Shown here piece by piece: positions 6,361 to 12,679 of a stretch of DNA of 13,267 nt. How positions within the stretch are numbered: the first letter of the stretch is position 1; every line of letters begins with the position of its first letter. The translations under genes and the position numbers were made by a program. A model generated the notes under the pieces. It made no database searches, had not been told where the DNA came from, and saw only the letters and a list, made by a program, of their open reading frames with translations. The stretch covers positions 1-13,267 of the forward strand of contig CAYIRQ010000027.1 in NCBI GenBank assembly GCA_964365905.1, read 5' to 3'. The stretch comes from CAYIRQ01 sp964365905 (GTDB lineage: Bacteria > Patescibacteriota > Gracilibacteria > Peribacterales > Peribacteraceae).

Positions 6361-9300
6361 AGAATAAACACCGCCTCACCAAAACCTTCCTCGAGGAGTA
6401 CGCGAAGCTGAATCCCGAGCAGAAAAGAGCCGTGGATACGATCGAAGGTCCGGTGATGGTGGTTGCGGGGCCGGGCTCAGGGAAGACGCAGGTGCTGGCG
6501 CTGCGTACCGCGAATATTCTGCGCAAAACGCAGATGCGGCCGGGAAATATTCTGTGCCTCACGTTTTCGACGAGCGGCGCTGCGGCCATGCGGGATCGAC
6601 TGCGCAATCTCATTGGCGCGGACGCCTACGGCGTCACCGTCGATACGATTCATGGATTTTGTAACACGATCATCAAGGCGCACCCCGAAGTCTTCGAGGA
6701 GTGGTCCGCGCTCGAGCAAATCAGTGACATTGAACGTTACCGCGCGATCCATCGAATCATCGATGAGCTCATGCCGGATTGTATCCTCGCTCCCCGGAAA
6801 AATCCTTACGTGCGCACAAAAGACATCATCGGTCGCATCAGCATGCTCAAGCGTGAAAGCAAGGTCGATGAAAATGAGTTACGAAAGATTGCAGATGCAT
6901 ATGAGCAAACGCAGGCAACAAAAAGCAAATCTGGCACGAAGCAGCATGAAAAAAATCTGAGAGCTGCGCGGAAATTTCGGGAGTTCCTCGAGGTCTTTTC
7001 CCGATATCAGGCGATGCTGGAACGCACTGGCCGCTACGACTATGAAGACATGATCTTACACGCCACAAAGGCTTTGACCGAAGAACCCTGGCTCCTCTCC
7101 TCTCTCCAGGAACGCTACCAATACATTCTCCTCGATGAAGTGCAGGACACGAACGGCGCGCAGTGGGACTTTGTTCGCTTGCTTACAGAGGATCCTACGG
7201 GCGATGAACAACCCAATATCTTCATTGTGGGAGACGACGATCAGGCGATCTATCGCTTTCAAGGGGCGAATCTCAGAAACATCCTGGCGTTCCACGAACG
7301 ATTTCCAAGCGCAGAGATCATCACGCTGAAGACGAGCTATCGCTGCTCTCAGCCTATTCTCGATGCAGCGGGAAAGCTCATTGCGAAAAATACGGAGCGG
7401 TTGGTGGGGAAGGTTCCAGGAGTGGAGAAGAAGTTAACATCAAAGGTGTCAGGTGTCAGGTTTCAGAAACCTGCCGTTCGAGGCTCAGAAGGGCTCTCAG
7501 GCCCTGAACGGCAAAGCAGGAACCTGAAACCTCATCTTCTCCGCCCCCAGAGCGATCGCACCGAACCTTGGCTCATCGCTGATCTCATCGAAGAACGCCT
7601 GAACGCCCGAATTCCAGCGCCAGAAATCGCCATTCTCGTGCAGACGAACGCTGAGCTCCTCCCTCTCTACGACGTGCTGCGAGCACGCAAGATACCCGTG
7701 GAACTCTCGGGCAAAGTGGATCTCCTCTCGCACCCACTCGTTCTTCAGGCCGTCACCATTCTCCACGCCGTCGAGAAACCCTCGGAGAATTATCGGTTTC
7801 TCAATGCTCTCGCATGCGGATGTTTCGATCTTCCCGCGATCGATCTCGCAAATCTCGCCAAAGCTTCCCGCGACGAGAAGAAATCCCTTCAGGATCTCTT
7901 GATCGATCTTCAGAATGGCACCAAAGAGATTCCGTTCATGGAGAGAGAGAAGCTTCTCCTTGTGGGAAAAACGATTCTCGATCTGCATCTCCGGACAGAC
8001 AGTCGCACGATTGTGGAAACGACGGAACGGGTACTCCGCGAATGCCATCTCCTTCCGGAGCAGCAGGATGACGGATCGATCGACGTTCATGCGTGTGCCG
8101 TCGCACAGATCTTTTTTGACTACGTCCAGGCGAGAGCCTACGAACTCCCGGGATACGCTCTTGAGATGCTTCTCTCCGATCTCGAATTCTATGGAAATCC
8201 GGAGTATCGCGATGTTCGCCTCACGTACACGCTCCCGCACCTCACCGAAGAAGGGGTACAGCTCATGACGGCACACAAGAGTAAAGGACTCGAGTTCGCG
8301 ACGGTCATCATTCCCAATTTCCGCGAAGGACACTGGGATCGCAGGCGCAATCCTTCAAGCCTCAGTATGCCGGAGGATCTTCTCTTCGGGTGGAGAAAAG
8401 AAGAAAAAGAATTTGAGCAAAGTCAGGATGAGCGCCGCGTCGCATACGTCGCGATGACGCGCGCGAGGGAAGAGCTCATCTTCACCTGTCCACAGGTGAT
8501 CACAACTGGCGGAAATGAGAAAGCGGTGTCTCCCTCCGGTTTCTTCGCGGAAGCAGGAGAACTCCCGGAAGAGCATCGGGAGATTGAAGCCCCTGCGCAA
8601 GCGGTAACGCTCCTCCACCCTGCTCTCCGCAAGTACCCGGAGGAGACACGATCATTCCTGAAGGAGCAGATTGAGCATTTCTCACTCTCCCCCACCGCGC
8701 TCCATGATTTCCTCGAGAATCCGCAGCAATTTCTGGAGCGACACCTCCTTCGCTTCCCGACGGCACGCAATCCTTCGTATGCGTATGGCAACGCCGTACA
8801 CCATGTTCTCGCCGAATGGGGTATCAGTGTGCAGCGCGGAGAGCCTCTCCCGGAAAAGATCCTCCTTGCAAAGTTTCGGGAGCACCTCTCGGAACGCGAG
8901 GTGCTCACGGACGCCGAGAGAAAGAGACTGGAAAAACTCGGTGAGGAAGCTCTGAGCCGTTACTACAGTTCATCACTTCTCGGGAAGCAGCCGATCATTC
9001 ACAAAGTGGAATGCGAACTGCGCGCGCACGTCGAAGACACTCCCATAAAAGGAAAGCTCGATCGCATTGATCTCTTCGGGCAGAATGATGCACGAGCAAT
9101 CGTCTATGACTATAAGACAGGAAAGCCCGCGACTCCCGCGCAAATTGAGGAACGCGGGTATGGGCGGCAACTCCTTTTTTACGACGTGCTCCTACGGCAA
9201 GCGCTCCCGATGCTCAGGCCTGAACGCTACGTTCTTTCCTTCGTCGGTGAGGAGGGGGAATCTCCCATAGAACAGGAATTTACCTTCATGGAGAAAGACC

Positions 9301-9371
9301 GAAGAGATCTCACAAAGCTCATTCAGGCAGTCTGGGCAAAGATTGTTGCGCTGGATTTCACGAAGTTGTAG
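6297..9371 (+). CDS. UvrD/Rep-family helicase with C-terminal RecB-like PD-(D/E)XK nuclease
   Basis: Superfamily 1A 3'-5' DNA helicase fused to a nuclease, the architecture of AddA/AdnB-type double-strand-break resection enzymes. Helicase motifs in order: Walker A AGPGSGKT (57-64); LTFSTSGAAAMRDRL; DTIHGFCN; motif II LLDEVQD (about 278-284); motif III VGDDDQAIYRFQGA (about 311); motif IV TSYRCSQPIL (about 345); motif V LMTAHKSKGLEF (about 655); motif VI RRVAYVAMTRAREEL (about 713). The nuclease domain opens with LSPTALHDFLENPQQF, then GNAVHHVLAEW, GKLDRIDLF near 919, DYKTGK with the catalytic lysine near 940, and GRQLLFYDVLL. Both active sites look intact. At 1024 residues it is complete. A repeat-derived segment (about residues 383-412) lies between motifs IV and V. 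No separate AddB or RecC partner is seen nearby. A role in recombinational repair or foreign-DNA degradation is inferred from the family. Confidence 0.92.
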   Translation: MNPKVKVAAKPTPVLRPMSSVQNKHRLTKTFLEEYAKLNPEQKRAVDTIEGPVMVVAGPGSGKTQVLALRTANILRKTQMRPGNILCLTFSTSGAAAMRDRLRNLIGADAYGVTVDTIHGFCNTIIKAHPEVFEEWSALEQISDIERYRAIHRIIDELMPDCILAPRKNPYVRTKDIIGRISMLKRESKVDENELRKIADAYEQTQATKSKSGTKQHEKNLRAARKFREFLEVFSRYQAMLERTGRYDYEDMILHATKALTEEPWLLSSLQERYQYILLDEVQDTNGAQWDFVRLLTEDPTGDEQPNIFIVGDDDQAIYRFQGANLRNILAFHERFPSAEIITLKTSYRCSQPILDAAGKLIAKNTERLVGKVPGVEKKLTSKVSGVRFQKPAVRGSEGLSGPERQSRNLKPHLLRPQSDRTEPWLIADLIEERLNARIPAPEIAILVQTNAELLPLYDVLRARKIPVELSGKVDLLSHPLVLQAVTILHAVEKPSENYRFLNALACGCFDLPAIDLANLAKASRDEKKSLQDLLIDLQNGTKEIPFMEREKLLLVGKTILDLHLRTDSRTIVETTERVLRECHLLPEQQDDGSIDVHACAVAQIFFDYVQARAYELPGYALEMLLSDLEFYGNPEYRDVRLTYTLPHLTEEGVQLMTAHKSKGLEFATVIIPNFREGHWDRRRNPSSLSMPEDLLFGWRKEEKEFEQSQDERRVAYVAMTRAREELIFTCPQVITTGGNEKAVSPSGFFAEAGELPEEHREIEAPAQAVTLLHPALRKYPEETRSFLKEQIEHFSLSPTALHDFLENPQQFLERHLLRFPTARNPSYAYGNAVHHVLAEWGISVQRGEPLPEKILLAKFREHLSEREVLTDAERKRLEKLGEEALSRYYSSSLLGKQPIIHKVECELRAHVEDTPIKGKLDRIDLFGQNDARAIVYDYKTGKPATPAQIEERGYGRQLLFYDVLLRQALPMLRPERYVLSFVGEEGESPIEQEFTFMEKDRRDLTKLIQAVWAKIVALDFTKL
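7444..7532 (+). repeat. Nested inverted repeat inside the helicase gene
   Basis: It starts with tandem ggtgtcaggtgtcagg. Arms aggtttcag (7458-7466) and ctgaaacct (7524-7532) pair, as do ccgttc (7474-7479) and gaacgg (7506-7511). A further palindromic core, gggctctcaggccc, lies near 7491-7504. It is read in frame as KVSGVRFQKPAVRGSEGL and onward, between KKLTS and LLRPQSDRTEPWLIADLI, where relatives have a short connection. Confidence 0.7.
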
Positions 9372-9374
9372 ATT
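9369..9374 (+). promoter_or_regulatory. Possible -10 element overlapping the helicase stop codon
   Basis: TAGATT overlaps the TAG stop of the helicase and ends 6 bases before the ATG at 9381. It is weak alone; it is listed because other genes here show the same placement. Readthrough from the helicase promoter is the alternative. Confidence 0.25.
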
Positions 9375-9380
9375 CCCGCC

Positions 9381-9830
9381 ATGCAGGTTCTTACCGATGT
9401 TCCTGATCACGGACTTGTGAGACTCTTCGATGCATCAGACGAGGAAGATCTGGAAGAAGAAGGAATCGAGGAAAACTCAGGAGAAGGAGAGAGAGACAGC
9501 AGCGTGCTGGAGGAACTCAGGAAGATTGTGAGGGAAAAAGCATCCATTCCTCAAACACAGCGGTACCTGCGAAGGTGTGTGTATTTTCTGTGCTGTGCAT
9601 TTCTTCCTGTAAAAATGCTGGCACCGGCGGAACCTGTTGTCATGGCTGGTGAGGCCGCAGAAACTATTATCGCCTGCACTTTTCGCAGAAGAATCCTGCA
9701 ATGGGGAAATGAGATATCGGAAGACTGTGATGCACGATTGGATGCTGTTCTTGCGAAGTTACCCACAGGAGAAAGGGATCGCATTCGATGGAATCTGCGC
9801 TGTGCAGGTTTGATTGATGAACCTGCATAA
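9381..9830 (+). CDS. Hypothetical acidic protein, 149 residues
   Basis: Not recognised. It starts 9 bases after the helicase stop. The first 45 residues are strongly acidic (DASDEEDLEEEGIEE), then come helical segments with clustered cysteines (Cys66, Cys71, Cys72, Cys99, Cys116, Cys141) and a moderately hydrophobic stretch around residues 66-90 that is too broken to call a membrane helix. The C-terminal third (RRRILQWGNEI, LDAVLAKLPTGERDRIRWNL) looks like a helical bundle. The close spacing suggests co-expression with the helicase. It is convergent with rdgB, with 1 base between the stop codons. No overlapping frame encodes a recognisable protein here, and codon texture is acceptable. The cysteine pattern has no zinc-finger spacing that I can name. 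Confidence 0.6.
   Translation: MQVLTDVPDHGLVRLFDASDEEDLEEEGIEENSGEGERDSSVLEELRKIVREKASIPQTQRYLRRCVYFLCCAFLPVKMLAPAEPVVMAGEAAETIIACTFRRRILQWGNEISEDCDARLDAVLAKLPTGERDRIRWNLRCAGLIDEPA
9804..9826. terminator. Hairpin at the convergent gene ends
   Basis: gcaggtt (9804-9810) and aacctgc (9820-9826) form a perfect 7-bp stem with a 9-base loop, overlapping the last codons of the 9381-9830 gene and next to the rdgB stop. It is placed where a bidirectional terminator would sit, but there is no good U-tract on either strand, so function is doubtful. Confidence 0.3.
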
Positions 9831-9831
9831 A

Positions 9832-10443
9832 TCATTTCACTCTTGGATACATTCCCTGCAGAAATTTTCTCAGTTCCTGCATCGCCCTCCCCCGATGACT
9901 CACGCGATTCTTCTCTTCGATCGTGAGCACCGAGAACACCCGATCGTATCCTTCCGGTTGGAAGCATGCAGAGATAGGAAGGCCGGGCAAATACTCCGCC
10001 TCAAGTGCATCAGTGATGACGCCGGTGCAATGTCCTTCAAAGAAGTGCTCTTCTCCTTCTTCATCAATCAGCGCGAGCACGCAGACAAATTCCGCACGCT
10101 TGTTTTTCTCCTGACGCATCCGCTCAAGGAAAAGCGTAATCCATTCCTCGTCGCTTGCATCCGGTCCCGCTCCCCAGCGGCGCGTGTGAATGCCAAGTTC
10201 CGCTTTCAATGCCTCGACGAGGATCCCGGAATCATCTGCGAGGGAAGGAATACCCGTTCGCTTAAAGCAGAAACGTGCCTTGTCGCGCGCATTCCCCTCG
10301 AAGGTATCGCTCTCCTCCGGCGGGAGGATGAGAGATTCCGTGAGATCCTCAAGAGTGAGAATCTCACAGGGAAGATCCGCAAGGCATTCGCGCATCTCGA
10401 TCACCTTGCCGCGGTTCTTCGTTGCAAGAAGGAGTGATTGCAT
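9832..10443 (-). CDS. rdgB: RdgB/HAM1 family non-canonical purine NTP pyrophosphatase
   Basis: Hydrolyses dITP, XTP and related deaminated purine nucleotides to monophosphates, keeping them out of DNA and RNA. Motifs: LLATKNRGK (5-13), TFEGNARDKA (47-56), the metal and substrate motif LADDSG (68-73), HTRRWGAG in place of the usual ARYAG region, GYDRVF (165-170) and the base-binding SHRGRAM (182-188). At 203 residues it has the normal family length. The frame opens at an ATG at 10452, but a TAGAAT -10 overlaps that codon and the family begins at about MQSLLLATKN, so the start is set at 10443. The plus-strand ORF of 207 codons over the same bases has no family signature and is a shadow. Confidence 0.93.
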   Translation of the reverse strand: MQSLLLATKNRGKVIEMRECLADLPCEILTLEDLTESLILPPEESDTFEGNARDKARFCFKRTGIPSLADDSGILVEALKAELGIHTRRWGAGPDASDEEWITLFLERMRQEKNKRAEFVCVLALIDEEGEEHFFEGHCTGVITDALEAEYLPGLPISACFQPEGYDRVFSVLTIEEKNRVSHRGRAMQELRKFLQGMYPRVK

Positions 10444-10450
10444 GACCAAC

Positions 10451-10456
10451 ATTCTA
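10451..10456 (-). promoter_or_regulatory. -10 element of rdgB
   Basis: On the minus strand TAGAAT is followed by gttggtc and then the ATG at 10443. The 7-base spacing places the transcription start on or next to the start codon. It rules out the upstream in-frame ATG at 10452, which overlaps the hexamer. Confidence 0.5.
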
Positions 10457-10458
10457 CT

Positions 10459-10486
10459 GTAGGGGCGTGGCGCGCTACGCCCCTAC
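10459..10486. repeat. GTAGGGGCGT...ACGCCCCTAC palindromic repeat
   Basis: Perfect 10-bp arms at 10459-10468 and 10477-10486 around ggcgcgct. It is a common style of bacterial interspersed palindrome, lying between the stop of the 96-residue gene and the rdgB promoter. The stem could slow or end transcription from upstream, but no U-tract follows, so it is classed as a repeat. Confidence 0.7.
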
Positions 10487-10491
10487 AAACA

Positions 10492-10782
10492 TCAAAGTTT
10501 ATCTTCCAGCATCCTCGGCAACACCTCCTCGAGCGTCAGCTCGAGATCCTCCTCTTTTTGCTTCCCCTGAAGGCGGAACGCACGCTTCATGCTCCTCAAA
10601 ATCCCATACGGATACTGCTTTCGCCAGGAAGGCTTCTTTCCCTCCTCTTTCTTCTGAACATACGGACGAGACTTGGGATTCCCTTTGTCATCGAATTCCA
10701 CCTTCCCAATGACTTCGCGAGTCTCGGGGTCGACGTACACGAGATCGTCATCGCCATAGGTCGCGGCAATTTGATCCGACAT
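10492..10782 (-). CDS. Hypothetical small charged protein, 96 residues
   Basis: Not recognised. Soluble and highly charged, with no cysteine and no membrane segment. The first half suggests a beta-hairpin repeat (DDLVYVDPETREVIGKVEF), the middle is basic (PSWRKQYPYGILRSMKRAF), and the C-terminus is an acidic helix (LELTLEEVLPRML). The sequence at the junction with the membrane-protein gene is GTGATCATG: the start is either the ATG at 10782, two bases after the upstream TGA, or the GTG at 10788, overlapping the TGA by four bases. Both imply translational coupling, so the product probably works with, or is controlled alongside, the membrane protein. It ends with TGA just before a palindromic repeat. 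Confidence 0.72.
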   Translation of the reverse strand: MSDQIAATYGDDDLVYVDPETREVIGKVEFDDKGNPKSRPYVQKKEEGKKPSWRKQYPYGILRSMKRAFRLQGKQKEEDLELTLEEVLPRMLEDKL

Positions 10783-10784
10783 GA

Positions 10785-11378
10785 TCACGGTGAGAAGAGC
10801 GGAAGATCTTCGGGAGGGGGAGGTGGCGGTGGAGAAGGCGGTGGCGGAGGTGGAGACTCGCGGACGGGTTCTTCCCGTTCCGTCTGCAACCGCCGGGGAG
10901 GTTCCTCCGGATGATGGAAAAGTTCCTGCACTTGCTGCTTGCGCTGCTGTTGGATGCGAAGAAACGCATAGAGCGAAACGATGATGCTTCCGACGAGCGT
11001 GAGGTAGACCCCGAATCGGATTTCGAGTTGCGAGAAATCAAAGGAGATATTCGTGAGGATGGAGAGAACAACGATGATCATGAAGACGGATTCAAGACCA
11101 ATCACGAGACGAAGCAGATCCCGCAGTGACGGACGCACGAGGTGATACCCAAGGAGCGGGAGGATCGTGAGCGAGAGCGTGAAGAGATGCGCAAGGAAAA
11201 GAAGAAGTCCGACAAAGGAAGTGTAAAACTGGAAACCTGTCCACACTTTCGCTTCCCCAAACCACTGCCCCCCGAACCACGGCATGAAGACCCCGACGAG
11301 CGCGACGAAGCAGCCGATGTTGAGGATTTTCTCCTCAATTTCGAGATTCCGGAGCGCACGGAGCAGGGAACGGGACAT
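10785..11378 (-). CDS. Four-helix membrane protein with polyproline cytoplasmic tail
   Basis: Not assigned to a family. 197 residues. Hydrophobic helices lie at about 18-38, 50-77, 88-109 and 121-141, followed by a charged segment (RIQQQRKQQVQELFHHPEE). A proline-rich tail follows, with six prolines (176-181), a serine, seven prolines (183-189), then EDLPLFSP. With four spans and a basic flank after the last helix, the tail probably faces the cytoplasm. Such proline runs stall ribosomes unless EF-P helps (established knowledge) and could bind a partner. The frame also opens at a GTG at 11396, but TGcTACGCT ends 8 bases before the ATG at 11378, which I prefer. It is divergent from the glycosyltransferase and coupled to the 96-residue gene. 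Confidence 0.82.
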   Translation of the reverse strand: MSRSLLRALRNLEIEEKILNIGCFVALVGVFMPWFGGQWFGEAKVWTGFQFYTSFVGLLLFLAHLFTLSLTILPLLGYHLVRPSLRDLLRLVIGLESVFMIIVVLSILTNISFDFSQLEIRFGVYLTLVGSIIVSLYAFLRIQQQRKQQVQELFHHPEEPPRRLQTEREEPVRESPPPPPPSPPPPPPPEDLPLFSP

Positions 11379-11386
11379 CGGATGCA

Positions 11387-11395
11387 AGCGTAGCA
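11387..11395 (-). promoter_or_regulatory. Extended -10 of the membrane-protein operon
   Basis: Minus strand TGcTACGCT, ending 8 bases before the ATG at 11378. A CTGACA lies upstream near 11406-11411 but is too close for normal -35 spacing. It faces the glycosyltransferase promoter within a 44-base divergent gap, so the two promoters overlap. Confidence 0.35.
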
Positions 11396-11405
11396 CAAAG
11401 ACCTC

Positions 11406-11414
11406 TGTCAGAAT
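11406..11414 (+). promoter_or_regulatory. Extended -10 of the glycosyltransferase gene
   Basis: TGtCAGAAT, with the hexamer ending 8 bases before the ATG at 11423. No Shine-Dalgarno sequence is present. Same geometry as rpoD and the helicase. Confidence 0.35.
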
Positions 11415-11422
11415 ACGTCCAC

Positions 11423-12598
11423 ATGTTCAAGTTCTGCATCGACGCACGAGAAGCATTTCGCCCCGCTCCCACCGGCAAGGGACTCTTCACCGCTCACGTG
11501 ATCCGCGAACTCGTTCGACGGGGAATCCCCCTCACCCTTCTTCTCGAAAAAGGATGGGAGGGCATCGGGGAAACCGGGAAACGTTCAAGACACATCCCCA
11601 TGCTCTGCGCGGAAGGAACGAAAATCGTGACCTTCGTCAAAGGAATACGCTGGCATATCGCCGCAGCACGCTTTTTAAAAACATGGAAAGGGATCTATCT
11701 CAGCCCCACGAGCTTCCTTGTGCCAGCCCTGATTGGAAAAAAGCGCACAACTGCCATCGTCATCCACGATCTCATCGCATTTCATCATGAACCCCTGTAC
11801 CAGTCGCTCCTCGCTTGGCTCGGAGCTCCGGTACAGGGCACCGCGCACGATCGCAAAGCAAAAATTATTGAGCGCCTCACCCTCCCCCGAGCGCTCAAAA
11901 CTGCCCAATCTATCTTTTGCGTCAGTGAAGCCACAAAATGTGAGCTGCTCGAACGATTCCGATGGGTCGATGAGCAGAAAATTACCGTCATCTACGAGGG
12001 GATCACCATCTCAATGTCTAATACCTACCACCTAACACCTAACACCTTTCCATATATTCTCTCCATTGGAACTCTCTGTCCACGAAAAAACCAACTTCGT
12101 CTCATCGAAGCCTTTCGTATGCTTCCTGCAAAAGTTCAATCAAACACGAAGCTCATTCTCGTCGGACCGCGCGGATGGCATGATGAAGATATCGTTTCGC
12201 TTGCGAAGAAAACGCCCAACGTGCAGTGGCGTGGGTATGTGAGCGATATCGAACGCACGAAACTTCTCCAGGAAGCAACTGTCTTTGCCTATCCCTCGCT
12301 TGCGGAAGGGTTTGGGCTGCCCGTGCTCGATGCGCTCTCCCTTGGTACTCCAACACTGACCTCCAACGTGAGCAGCCTGCCCGAAGTTGCAGGCGATGCC
12401 GCACTGCTTGTGAATCCAGAAAATACGGAGGACATTGCACGTGGTCTCGAGCGACTACTCACGGATGAAACGTTGCGAACGCAGTTGAAAGAGAAGGGAC
12501 CGAAGCAGTCGGAAAAATTCAGTTGGGAAAGAACTGTGGATTTGATGATGGAGGCGATAAAAAAGACACACATCCCTTCTCCCATGGGGAGAAGGTAG
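11423..12598 (+). CDS. GT4-like family glycosyltransferase (GT-B fold)
   Basis: Probably transfers a sugar from a nucleotide-sugar donor to an envelope polysaccharide or lipid acceptor; substrate unknown. The N-terminal Rossmann-like half starts FKFCIDAREAFRPAPTGKG with a glycine-rich loop, and has AIVIHDLIAFHHEP (about 111-124) and SIFCVSEATK. The C-terminal donor-binding half has YILSIGTLCPRKNQLRLIEAF, LILVGPRGW, YPSLAEGFGLPVLDALSLG (about 289-307) and SSLPEVAGDAALLVNP. In the usual E-x7-E donor motif the second Glu is Asp here (EGFGLPVLD), a conservative change. At 391 residues the length is normal. The inter-domain loop carries a repeat-derived SNTYHLTPNT, and the last residues (PSPMGRR) plus the TAG stop come from the repeat at 12574-12655. 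No signal peptide or membrane segment is seen. Confidence 0.9.
   Translation: MFKFCIDAREAFRPAPTGKGLFTAHVIRELVRRGIPLTLLLEKGWEGIGETGKRSRHIPMLCAEGTKIVTFVKGIRWHIAAARFLKTWKGIYLSPTSFLVPALIGKKRTTAIVIHDLIAFHHEPLYQSLLAWLGAPVQGTAHDRKAKIIERLTLPRALKTAQSIFCVSEATKCELLERFRWVDEQKITVIYEGITISMSNTYHLTPNTFPYILSIGTLCPRKNQLRLIEAFRMLPAKVQSNTKLILVGPRGWHDEDIVSLAKKTPNVQWRGYVSDIERTKLLQEATVFAYPSLAEGFGLPVLDALSLGTPTLTSNVSSLPEVAGDAALLVNPENTEDIARGLERLLTDETLRTQLKEKGPKQSEKFSWERTVDLMMEAIKKTHIPSPMGRR
12015..12047 (+). repeat. CCTAACACCTAACACC tandem repeat inside the glycosyltransferase gene
   Basis: Tandem units: tacctaccacctaacaccta then acacct. It is read in frame as SNTYHLTPNT, between VIYEGITI and FPYILSIGTLCPRKN, in the linker that joins the two GT-B domains. 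Same style as the GTGTCAGGTGTCAGG run in the helicase but a distinct unit. Confidence 0.7.
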
Positions 12599-12655
12599 GA
12601 TGAGGGGGAAGGGAACAAATTCCCCTCACCCTATCCGCACCCCTCGGGAGAGGGG
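12574..12655. repeat. Two head-to-head CCCTCTCCC-type repeats ending the glycosyltransferase gene
   Basis: Hairpin 1: ccttctccc (12575-12583) and gggagaagg (12587-12595). Central pair: tgagggg (12601-12607) and cccctca (12622-12628). Hairpin 3: cccctc (12640-12645) and gagggg (12650-12655). The two halves are inverted copies of the element seen at 1929-1963. It encodes the last seven residues and the stop of the glycosyltransferase, and fills the gap to NAD kinase. It may act as a transcript end by structure. Confidence 0.7.
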
Positions 12656-12665
12656 ATATTTTGGT

Positions 12666-12671
12666 GATACC
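12666..12671 (+). promoter_or_regulatory. Weak -10-like element of NAD kinase
   Basis: GATACC ends 8 bases before the ATG at 12680 (spacer atttcctc). It matches the -10 consensus at only three positions; it is reported because of the spacing shared with other genes here. No Shine-Dalgarno sequence. Confidence 0.2.
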
Positions 12672-12679
12672 ATTTCCTC

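Noticed and set aside
7497..8333. Minus-strand ORF of 278 codons opposite the helicase
   Set aside because: It overlaps conserved helicase sequence entirely and shows no family signature.
9814..10437. Plus-strand ORF of 207 codons
   Set aside because: It lies opposite rdgB, whose motifs (LLATKNRGK, LADDSG, SHRGRAM) are clear on the minus strand; the plus frame has no recognisable features.
16..12655. CRISPR-like array from the tandem repeats
   Set aside because: The repeats are short, imperfect, lack regular unique spacers and are not next to any cas gene.
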